The notes under the pieces are model-generated. The model was not told the DNA's origin. It was given only the letters and a program-made list of their open reading frames with translations, and did not search any database. From contig JAPPLB010000090.1 in assembly GCA_028819575.1 (NCBI GenBank), positions 1-47,152 on the forward strand: a stretch of 47,152 nt of DNA, given 5' to 3'. The translations under genes were made by a program, and so were the position numbers. Shown one piece after another: positions 40,743 through 47,152 of the stretch. The DNA is from Bryobacterales bacterium. Lineage in GTDB: Bacteria > Acidobacteriota > Terriglobia > Bryobacterales > UBA6623. Position 1 is the first letter of the stretch, and every line of letters begins with the position of its first letter.

Positions 40743-40918
40743 GCCTGCCTTTCTTCCACGTGGCGAGGCGAACTGCGTGAAAGGGGGGCAGGACAAGGCG
40801 CGAATTACCTGGCGCGCGCGGGCGCACTTGACAGTGCATCGAGCACGACAAGCCAGCGCAACGAAGCCATGGCGGCCGTATCGCCTGCTTCGGCCGTCAG
40901 GTGGAGAAAAATGCAGGT
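40743..40918 (+). mobile_element. MITE-like element, copy 6 (176 bp, in front of gspH)
   Basis: Ends GCCTGCCTTTCTTCCAC and GTGGAGAAAAATGCAGGT, flanked by CA on both sides (40741-40742 and 40919-40920). Most diverged copy: GGGGGGCAGGACAAGG replaces the usual GGGCCGTCAGGACGAGG and the internal hairpin has changed to GCACT-TGAC-AGTGC, with both arms altered so that pairing is kept. The right end supplies GGAG and ATG used by gspH. Confidence 0.87.
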
Positions 40919-41414
40919 CAGGTTCCCCAACTACATATCTCGGGGCCTCCGCTCCAGGCGCCGAAGCGACAGCGGGATCACACTGGTCGAGTTGCTGATC
41001 GGCCTGACCATCATCGCGTTGATCCTGGCGATTGCCTGGCCCAACGTGACCAGCGGCATCGACGGCATCCGCCTGCGTACCGCGGTGGACAACATCGCCG
41101 TGTTCTTCACCGAAGCGCGCAATATGTCGGATCGCCTGCAAACGCCCGTACAGGTCACCGTGCTGCCCGAAGAGGATCGGCTGCGAGCGGTAACGATCGA
41201 CGGCGCCTGGCGGAACGTCTATGACCTCCCGGATCGGATCCATATCCTCTTGCCGCGTGAGCCGGGCGCAGTGATCTTGTTCCCCGGCGCGCCGGCGCCG
41301 GGACTCCGCCTGCTGCTGGAAGCCGAACATGGCCCACAGACCGGCCTGCAGTTCAACGTCTTCACAGGAGTAGCGGAGAAGTGGGAGCCCGACGAGCCCG
41401 TCTCGGCGATCTGA
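40911..41414 (+). CDS. gspH: Minor pseudopilin GspH
   Basis: 167 residues when read from the ATG at 40911 (MQVRFPNYIS), which has GGAG 6 nt upstream; both lie in the right terminal repeat of MITE copy 6. A start 42 bp further up (40869) would add 14 element-encoded residues. The prepilin site is DSG|ITLVELLIGL after Gly22, with Glu at +5. The C-terminal beta domain (VTVLPEEDRLRAVTIDG, RIHILLPREPG) is of the GspH/FimT type. It sits at the pseudopilus tip complex with I, J and K. It precedes gspI by 4 bp. Confidence 0.88.
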   Translation: MQVRFPNYISRGLRSRRRSDSGITLVELLIGLTIIALILAIAWPNVTSGIDGIRLRTAVDNIAVFFTEARNMSDRLQTPVQVTVLPEEDRLRAVTIDGAWRNVYDLPDRIHILLPREPGAVILFPGAPAPGLRLLLEAEHGPQTGLQFNVFTGVAEKWEPDEPVSAI

Positions 41415-41418
41415 CTCG

Positions 41419-41898
41419 ATGAGCAAACCACGACATGCCGGGCGCTCGGGCCGAGCCGCGTCTACGATGCCGGGCGGCGCGGCGGCGCGCCGGGGCTTCA
41501 GTCTCCTGGAGATGCTCGTGGCGACGGCACTGCTCGGCGCAGTCATCATCGGCCTGCTGACGCTCGTCACTTCTTCGCTTTCGAACGCGCTGGTCGTGCG
41601 GGAGTACGACCGCGCCGCCATGCTGGGCAAGACCAAGATGAATGAGTTGCTGATGGTGAGCCCCCTGGCGATCGATCAGCCGCTGAGCGGCGGCTATGAC
41701 GAAGACTGGCGTTGGGAGGCCGTCATAACCCCCTTCGAAGCGATTCCACCGGTTCGCGTCGGCGGTCTCATGATCCTTCGCATTCAGGTGCTCATCTCGT
41801 GGCGAAACGCCGCAGGCGACCGCCGAAGCGAGTTTATCGGCTACCGAACTGTGCGCATCCGTCCCGAAGACCTTGATCTTGTGAGCCGGTTCCGCTAA
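41419..41898 (+). CDS. gspI: Minor pseudopilin GspI
   Basis: 159 residues with a long basic leader and the cleavage site RRG|FSLLEMLVATALLG after Gly26, Glu at +5. The C-terminal part (TKMNELLMVSPLAID, WRWEAVITPFE, RIQVLISWRN) fits GspI, which nucleates the pseudopilus tip. Its TAA/ATG junction overlaps gspJ by one base (41898). Confidence 0.88.
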   Translation: MSKPRHAGRSGRAASTMPGGAAARRGFSLLEMLVATALLGAVIIGLLTLVTSSLSNALVVREYDRAAMLGKTKMNELLMVSPLAIDQPLSGGYDEDWRWEAVITPFEAIPPVRVGGLMILRIQVLISWRNAAGDRRSEFIGYRTVRIRPEDLDLVSRFR

Positions 41899-42653
41899 TG
41901 CCCGACCTATCCATCCGTAACAGGCGCCGGCGCCGGCCGATGCATCCCGAATCCGGGATGACGCTGCTCGAAGTGCTCGTGGCGGTCACGCTGTTGGGTT
42001 TGCTCTCGGTGGGTCTGCTCATGTCGTTCCGGATGGGCGCGGACTCCTGGCAAAGCACGCGCGACCGACTCATGCTCGACCGGCGCATCGCGACAGCCAA
42101 CCAGATTCTTCACTCCACGCTGGCCGGCATGATCCCGGTGGACGGAGAGGCTCCTTACGGCCAAGGTGCGCAGCGCCGCCGTTTTCTATTCTTTCAGGGT
42201 GAGCCGCGTTCGATGCGTTTTGTGAGTTCGTACTCGGTGACGGGAGGGGTGCGAGGAGGATTGCATGTCATCGAACTCCAGGTTGTGAATTCGACGCGAG
42301 GCCGTCGAGTGCTGCTCAATCAGTCGCCGTTCGTCAGTCCGCAAGGGCTGGAGCGTTTTGTCGATGGCTTCTTTCGGGACCCGGACTTGCGCGTCATTCG
42401 CCCGCGCTTTCGACCGATCACGTCACATGCCGGTTCGCTGGTGATTGTTGATGAGCTGGCGGACGGTGCGTTCCGATACCTGGAACGCCAGCCGGGCGTG
42501 GAGTTGTCCACGACATGGTTGCCGACCTGGACGAACCTCCGCGAGCTTCCCCAGGCTGTCGCGATCAACGTGTTGCCGCGCAGCGAAGACAACCGGCTCC
42601 ACCCCGTCTCCATGGCGGTCCCGGTGCTGTCTCGCGGCCGGGTTCGCAGGTGA
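41898..42653 (+). CDS. gspJ: Minor pseudopilin GspJ
   Basis: 251 residues. The leader MPDLSIRNRRRRRPMHPESG is cut before MTLLEVLVAVTLLG (Gly20, Glu at +5). The remainder (SWQSTRDRLMLDRRIATANQ, RRRFLFFQGEPRSMRFVSS) fits GspJ, a tip pseudopilin larger than H and I. It overlaps gspI by one base. The gspK start is 39 bp downstream. Confidence 0.87.
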   Translation: MPDLSIRNRRRRRPMHPESGMTLLEVLVAVTLLGLLSVGLLMSFRMGADSWQSTRDRLMLDRRIATANQILHSTLAGMIPVDGEAPYGQGAQRRRFLFFQGEPRSMRFVSSYSVTGGVRGGLHVIELQVVNSTRGRRVLLNQSPFVSPQGLERFVDGFFRDPDLRVIRPRFRPITSHAGSLVIVDELADGAFRYLERQPGVELSTTWLPTWTNLRELPQAVAINVLPRSEDNRLHPVSMAVPVLSRGRVRR

Positions 42654-42691
42654 GACACCGGAGATGCGCCGATGAGAGGAGCCCCCATCTT

Positions 42692-43660
42692 GTGAAACCG
42701 GCGACGACTGCCTACCGTCGACTTCGAGGCCGTAGCGGCAGCGCCCTGCTGGGCGTCGTCTGGCTGTCCGTCGCTCTGACCGCCATCGCGTTTGCCCTCT
42801 CTCGGACCGTCCGCGGCGAGCTTGACCGCGCGGCCATCCATGTAGACGCCGCCCGCGCCTACTTCCTTGCGAAAGGGGGGATCGAGCGCGCCAGATTGCG
42901 CATGACGCGCATTCAGACAGGCGATCGTAGTGATCCGAACCTCGGATTCCGGTTGGGCCAGAATTGGATGCGGTTCGATTTCCCGGAAGGCAATGTAGTC
43001 GTCGAGATCATCGGCGAGGGCGGCAAGCTCAACGTGAACCAGGCGTCCGGGGAAGCGTTGGCGCGGGTACTGACTTCTTCGGGTCTCGATCCCGTCTATT
43101 CGGCGGCGACAGCCGTGCGAATCGTAACCGCACGAAAACCGACCCCGGAGCAACTGTTGGACCCGGCCGGAGCCGCGGAATCGTCTTTATCGCGCCGTCC
43201 AGCGTCTTTTAGGGAGTTGGAGGAGCTGCTCGTGCTGCCGGGGATCACATCCGAGGTGCTGTTCGGGACTTGGGGACGGAACCGGGCGGGGCAGTGGGCC
43301 AAGATCGGGGGGCTCCATCGGCACCTCTCGGTGTTCGGGGCGGGCGGCATCGACGTCAACTACGCTTCGCCGGAGGTTTTGCGGGCGGCGGGCCTGGGGC
43401 CGGGCGCCATCGCTTCACTGTTGGAGATACGTGAGTTGCGGCCCTTGCGCTCCCAAGATCTGGAACCGAACCTGATGGCGGATCGAAGTGGCTTGATACC
43501 TGTCACTGCCGGCGGCGGCGGGGCGTACTATACGCTCTGGAGCAGAGCTTCGCTTCATGGCGGCCGTGCTCGGCGGAGTGTCGGCGCGCTGGTCGCGCGT
43601 GCTCGGTCGCGTTCCGGACACCCCATACGTGTCGTGCGGTGGTACGACGCGGAGTTCTAG
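42692..43660 (+). CDS. gspK: Minor pseudopilin GspK
   Basis: 322 residues from a GTG at 42692 (VKPATTAYRR), preceded by GAGGAG (spacing about 10). The open frame extends further up into gspJ, but that part is not GspK-like. Cleavage is predicted at SG|SALLGVVWLSVALTA after Gly16; as in other GspK the Glu at +5 is missing. The large globular domain includes GEGGKLNVNQASGEALARVL and GGIDVNYASPEVLRAAGLG, the helix-hairpin-type repeats of GspK. It caps the pseudopilus tip. Confidence 0.9.
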   Translation: MKPATTAYRRLRGRSGSALLGVVWLSVALTAIAFALSRTVRGELDRAAIHVDAARAYFLAKGGIERARLRMTRIQTGDRSDPNLGFRLGQNWMRFDFPEGNVVVEIIGEGGKLNVNQASGEALARVLTSSGLDPVYSAATAVRIVTARKPTPEQLLDPAGAAESSLSRRPASFRELEELLVLPGITSEVLFGTWGRNRAGQWAKIGGLHRHLSVFGAGGIDVNYASPEVLRAAGLGPGAIASLLEIRELRPLRSQDLEPNLMADRSGLIPVTAGGGGAYYTLWSRASLHGGRARRSVGALVARARSRSGHPIRVVRWYDAEF

Positions 43661-43663
43661 CAG

Positions 43664-45268
43664 ATGAATCTCGACACACTATTCCGCGTCGGAACCGGCT
43701 GCGGCATCGAAGTCCGCGGGGATGACCTGCTGGTGGTCGCCGCCAAGTCGCGCCCGAAAGGTGTGAGCGTCGTGGGCAGGATGGAACTGGCCCGCTTCCG
43801 AGAGAGGCCGCCTCACGAGTGGGGCACGGAATACGCCGAGTTCGTGAGGGATCTGGGGCTTTCCCATTTGGCCGCAACCGTCTCCATCCCGCGCAACGAT
43901 GTCATTGTCCGCCAGATACAGCTTCCGCCTGTCAAGGGGAAGGATCTCGCGGCGGCCGTACATTATCAGATCGACACCCTGCACCCCTTCGGCGAGGGCG
44001 AGGTCTACCATGCCTATGCGCCGCTTCGGGACGTCGAGAAGGAAGGCGGCGACCTGCCGGTCGGCATCGTGATCGCCGAGAAGCAGAAGATCGACCAATA
44101 TGCGGAACTGTTCGAGAGCGCCGGCATCCCGGTCAACAGTTTCAGCGTGACGGCGGCGGCTTTCTTCACCAGCGTGCGGGTCCGCTGGGACTCTCCGCCC
44201 GTACCGTTCCTGATCACTGACTTTCAGGGGCAACAGCTAGAGATCTACGGCGAAGGGACCAATCTCCCGCTCTTCAGCGCGGCGTTCGATCTTTCAGTTC
44301 TGCCACCCGCGCGGGCGCTTCAGTTGGCGGGGGCGGGTCTGCGGCTGGAGGGAGGCGAGTCGGCCGGTTTGGCTGTTTGCGGCGAAGGTTCCGTCTCGAG
44401 CCGGGGCGTGCAGGGCGAGGATTCCGCTTCGGCCGCTCACCTTGCATTCGAAGCGGACGGGACTTTCGAACAGCGTTCCATCAACGAGATTCTGCCGTCT
44501 CCGACTGCCGCGCCGCCCGACTTTGAAATACGCCGTGACGCTGCTGCCTTGGCGGTGGCCTTGGAGGCCGCCTGTCCGAGGCTGGGATGGCGTGCCAACC
44601 TCTTGCCGCTCGGGCGCCGCAAGTCGGGCTCACGTTGGATGTACGCGCCTTCGCTCGTGCTGGGCTCGCTGCTCTTCCTCATTCTGCTCGGCCACCTGTT
44701 GCGCGGGACGATTCAGGATCGCGCCTATGTCCAAGCGCTTCGGGAGGAGCAGCAGCGACTGGCCGACTCCGTGAACAAGGCTCAGACAAGCCGAGATTCG
44801 ATTGCGGATGCCCGGCGGCGGATCGACCGGCTGCAGTCCCTGGCGAAGCGGACGGAGTTGGATATGGGGGTGCTTGCGGAACTATCCGAGTTGATTCCGG
44901 ACACTGCTTGGTTGAAGACACTCACGCTCGACGACAAAGGGATCGTGATCACGGGCGAGGCCGAATCGGCAGCGCCGCTGCTCGGACGGTTGAATGACGC
45001 ACGCTACCTGACCGAGGCGGCCTTCAGCACGTCGCTGCGGGAGATCAAGGGCGGCCAAAGCTTCCGTATCGTGGCGATTCGACAAGACCCCGGGGTTTTC
45101 TACTCCGACGAGCCGTCAACCCAACCCGTTCTTTCGGTGGGTGTGCCCGGAGAGTCTCAGGGATCACCTGATGCAGCGGCGACGCTGACGACCGTCGGCG
45201 AGCAAGACGGCGCGGCGGATGCGGAAGACGAGACGCGGGAAGACGCCTCCGAGGAGGTTCTTCGCTGA
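43664..45268 (+). CDS. gspL: GspL-like protein, PilM-PilN fusion
   Basis: 534 residues. Residues about 1-310 form a cytoplasmic actin-like domain of PilM/GspL type (GIEVRGDDLLVVAAKSR, LAATVSIPRNDVIVRQIQLP, ITDFQGQQLEIYGEG). A membrane helix follows at about 328-349 (PSLVLGSLLFLILLGHLL), then a coiled coil (REEQQRLADSVNKAQTSRDS) and a ferredoxin-like PilN domain (LSELIPDTAWLKTLTLDDKG, about 405-470). It connects the ATPase to the inner-membrane platform. An acidic, low-complexity tail ends the protein. The overlap with gspM is one base (45268). Confidence 0.85.
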   Translation: MNLDTLFRVGTGCGIEVRGDDLLVVAAKSRPKGVSVVGRMELARFRERPPHEWGTEYAEFVRDLGLSHLAATVSIPRNDVIVRQIQLPPVKGKDLAAAVHYQIDTLHPFGEGEVYHAYAPLRDVEKEGGDLPVGIVIAEKQKIDQYAELFESAGIPVNSFSVTAAAFFTSVRVRWDSPPVPFLITDFQGQQLEIYGEGTNLPLFSAAFDLSVLPPARALQLAGAGLRLEGGESAGLAVCGEGSVSSRGVQGEDSASAAHLAFEADGTFEQRSINEILPSPTAAPPDFEIRRDAAALAVALEAACPRLGWRANLLPLGRRKSGSRWMYAPSLVLGSLLFLILLGHLLRGTIQDRAYVQALREEQQRLADSVNKAQTSRDSIADARRRIDRLQSLAKRTELDMGVLAELSELIPDTAWLKTLTLDDKGIVITGEAESAAPLLGRLNDARYLTEAAFSTSLREIKGGQSFRIVAIRQDPGVFYSDEPSTQPVLSVGVPGESQGSPDAAATLTTVGEQDGAADAEDETREDASEEVLR

Positions 45269-45861
45269 TGCCCGTCTCCGATCGAGACCGCCGGGCTTTG
45301 ATGTTCCTCGGGATCGCCTTCGTGCTGTTTCTGCTGCTCCAGACGGATTGGATCCTGCCCGCGCCGAATGCCACCGCGTCGATGCCGGGGAGTATTGAAG
45401 CCGAACAGAACAAGCTGCTGCTGGCACAGACGCAAGTGCGCCAGGAGCCATTGCTCAGCGCCGAATACCGCTCATTGAGATCGCTCGAAGAATCGCTCGA
45501 AGATCGTCTTCTCGAGTCGGAGACTGCCGCTCTTGCGCAGGCAGAGATGCGCGAGCGGGTCGGCCAGTTGCTTGAGGGCGCCGGCATCAGCATGCGGGCC
45601 TCTCGCTTCACGAGCGTCAAAGCCGAAGGAGAAGATTTCGCCCAGGTGCCGCTGATCGTCGACTTTACCTGTGACGTCACTCGCTTTGTCAACCTGCTGG
45701 CGGACATCGCCAACGCGCAGGAATTGCTGTCCACGCGTGAAATCAAAGTGTCGTCGGCCAATCCCAAGACCAAGGCCGTACGGGTGGAGCTCACTGTCAG
45801 TGGATACTTGCCGATTGCCCGCACACCGGAGCTTATCGAGAAATCGCGGAACAGGAGTTGA
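45268..45861 (+). CDS. gspM: GspM/PilO-like inner-membrane protein
   Basis: 197 residues: short cytoplasmic start, one membrane helix (MFLGIAFVLFLLLQTDWILP, about 12-31), a coiled coil (SLRSLEESLEDRLLESETAALA) and a PilO/GspM ferredoxin-like domain (VPLIVDFTCDVTRFVNLLADIANA). It pairs with GspL in the inner membrane. One-base overlap with gspL; the next gene starts 3 bp downstream. Confidence 0.82.
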   Translation: MPVSDRDRRALMFLGIAFVLFLLLQTDWILPAPNATASMPGSIEAEQNKLLLAQTQVRQEPLLSAEYRSLRSLEESLEDRLLESETAALAQAEMRERVGQLLEGAGISMRASRFTSVKAEGEDFAQVPLIVDFTCDVTRFVNLLADIANAQELLSTREIKVSSANPKTKAVRVELTVSGYLPIARTPELIEKSRNRS

Positions 45862-45864
45862 TCG

Positions 45865-46689
45865 ATGGTCAAGAACAAGAAGCTTCTTGTGCTGAACGTG
45901 GTGCTGGCGGTCGTTGTGGCGGCGGCGGCGGCCGGTTTGTATGCGAGCATCGGGGCCGCCAATGAGCGGTACTCCATCTTGGCGCCCCAGCTACCGCTGA
46001 AGGACGTGCCGGACTATCCCGGGCCCGAGGCCGCCCGCCGCGTCCGAGCGGGAGACTACCTTCCGATCGTGGACAGAATGCTCTTCTCGAGCGATCGTAA
46101 TCCGACGATCGAAGTCACCGGGCCACTCCAGGGTTCTCCCGAATCGCGGCCGCCTCTGCCCCGCCTGGCCGGCATCATGGAACTCGGCGAAGGTCCGGTT
46201 GCTCTGATGTCGCCCGACCTTGACTCTCCGGCCACTCCGATTGAAGTGGGAGAGAGGGTCGGTGCTTATACGTTCCTCGGAACGCAAGGGGAGAAGGTTC
46301 TTCTCCAGTGGGGGAACCAGAAGATTGCCGCCATGCCTTCCGAACTGCGGGGATCTCCCCGTGATGACGGCCGCGGCCGCCGCCGGGCGGGTTCGAAGTC
46401 GGCCGCCGGCTCCGAACGTGCGCGGAGACCGTCACCGTCGATAGAGAAGACGGTGCCGTCACGGACGTCAGCGCCTCGAGCCAGGAGCGTGCAGGTGAAG
46501 AATCCCACTCGCAAGCAACCGGATGTGGTCGGGGGAACGTACAACATCGGTCCTCACACAGGCTCCGGACGGTATCGCGCGGACCACAAAGACAAATCCC
46601 CGGCGGGAACGCGATACAAGGGCTTCATCAAACGCTCGCAGCAAACGCCGTTCGGAACCAGATACTGGTGGGAGAAGGAGAACCAATGA
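45865..46689 (+). CDS. GspC/PilP-like protein
   Basis: 274 residues with an N-terminal membrane helix (VLNVVLAVVVAAAAAGLYA, about 9-27) and a periplasmic HR-like beta domain at about 95-155 (LPRLAGIMELGEGPVALMSP, GERVGAYTFLGTQGEKVLLQW). This fits the position of GspC, which links the platform to the secretin, but the domain is also like PilP. A long Arg/Ser-rich linker and a C-terminal part with GGTYNIGPHTGSGRYR are unusual and unassigned. Its TGA overlaps the ATG of the next gene (46686). Confidence 0.7.
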   Translation: MVKNKKLLVLNVVLAVVVAAAAAGLYASIGAANERYSILAPQLPLKDVPDYPGPEAARRVRAGDYLPIVDRMLFSSDRNPTIEVTGPLQGSPESRPPLPRLAGIMELGEGPVALMSPDLDSPATPIEVGERVGAYTFLGTQGEKVLLQWGNQKIAAMPSELRGSPRDDGRGRRRAGSKSAAGSERARRPSPSIEKTVPSRTSAPRARSVQVKNPTRKQPDVVGGTYNIGPHTGSGRYRADHKDKSPAGTRYKGFIKRSQQTPFGTRYWWEKENQ

Positions 46690-47152
46690 CAGTCTTGAAG
46701 CTTGGCGGGAAACTGGAATTGATCCTGTTGGCCGGTCTGCTGAGCACTCCGCCGGTGACCGCGGAGCAGCGCGAGCAAACCCCCGCGAACACGCCGGATT
46801 CCTCATCGCAAAGCGAGCGGCCATCATCCGAGGCGAAGGAATCCTCATCCCGGGAAACGAAGCGCACTTCAGGCGAACGGTCGCTGCCGTCAGCCATGAG
46901 CAGCGTCATGAAACTCCTCAAGGAAGCAAAACGCGATCCGGGGCCTGCTATCCAAATCGAGGAAAAAGGAGACACGATCATCTTCAAACGCCCCTCGCCC
47001 TTCGGACTCATGACATGGACGAAGAAGCGTTCCGAGTTGACGCCCGATGAGCAGCAAATGCTGCGCGCGCACCAAGCCGAGCAAGCTCAGGACAGGCCGG
47101 ATGAACAGCAACAGCCTTCGGGGGAAGCCGATCCGGCGCCCGTCGAGGCGCA
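46686..47152 (+). CDS. Secreted protein at the window edge (partial)
   Basis: An open frame from ATG 46686 to the end of the window (155 codons, no stop). It overlaps the previous gene as ATGA. The N-terminus is a signal peptide (KLELILLAGLLSTPPVTAEQ), then a Ser/Glu-rich linker and a short conserved-looking part (IEEKGDTIIFKRPSPFGLMTWTKKRSELTPDE), ending in Gln-rich sequence. Placed after the gspC-like gene and before where gspD would be expected, it is probably a component of the secretion operon. I do not recognise the family. Confidence 0.7.
   Translation, partial: MTVLKLGGKLELILLAGLLSTPPVTAEQREQTPANTPDSSSQSERPSSEAKESSSRETKRTSGERSLPSAMSSVMKLLKEAKRDPGPAIQIEEKGDTIIFKRPSPFGLMTWTKKRSELTPDEQQMLRAHQAEQAQDRPDEQQQPSGEADPAPVEA

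Overview
The window is high-GC bacterial DNA and most resembles an Acidobacteriota genome (Solibacter/Bryobacterales-like). This is inferred from the gene mix: two secreted PQQ-like beta-propeller proteins, a Tat-exported enolase-superfamily enzyme, short HisG beside HisZ, korAB, several toxin-antitoxin remnants, and a type II secretion operon whose GspL/M/C parts look like PilM-N/O/P. There is no 16S rRNA and no tRNA here, so the assignment is tentative. The repeat-rich intergenic DNA and decayed toxin genes suggest a genome that tolerates small mobile elements.

Layout. 1-2.6 kb: a FadI-like thiolase, a UPF0175 antitoxin with a PIN-like (DUF3368) toxin split by a small mobile element, and a duplicated 3' scrap of the thiolase. 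2.8-4.7 kb: an AT-richer membrane/coiled-coil protein and a CPBP protease. 4.7-6.3 kb: non-coding DNA made of heptamer arrays, three near-identical terminator-like hairpins and larger direct repeats. 6.3-10 kb: a coupled pair of secreted proteins and a HEAT-repeat lipoprotein. 10.4-13.1 kb: a secreted M14 metallopeptidase. 13.4-19.4 kb, minus strand: two PQQ-propeller proteins, an adenylate-forming enzyme and an Fe-alcohol dehydrogenase. 19.6-21.6 kb: a small conserved protein, a MidA-family methyltransferase and a one-TM protein. 21.8-26.3 kb, minus: thrS, an FmdB-type zinc ribbon and an M3 oligopeptidase. 26.6-29 kb: a damaged BrnT/HTH pair, a Tat-exported mandelate-racemase-family enzyme and a PIN pseudogene. 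29-34.5 kb: korA-korB (minus) and hisZ-hisG (plus). 35-36.8 kb: ECF sigma, anti-sigma and a secreted protein. 36.9 kb to the end: gspE-F-G-H-I-J-K-L-M-C-like, then an open partial gene.

The most notable thing is a dispersed 176-203 bp element (five whole copies and one cut by the window edge, all in the same orientation). It has an 18-bp terminal inverted repeat, ACCTGCATTTCTCACCAC at best, and 2-bp target duplications (TA, TG or CA). It has no transposase of its own here, so it behaves like a MITE. One copy splits a toxin gene exactly, and removing it with one TA restores the reading frame. Two copies sit in the stop codons of gspE and the M14 peptidase in such a way that the element's first base rebuilds the stop. 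Another copy supplies the Shine-Dalgarno and ATG that gspH now appears to use. Two of the six copies lie inside the secretion operon. An internal hairpin shows a compensatory change between copies.
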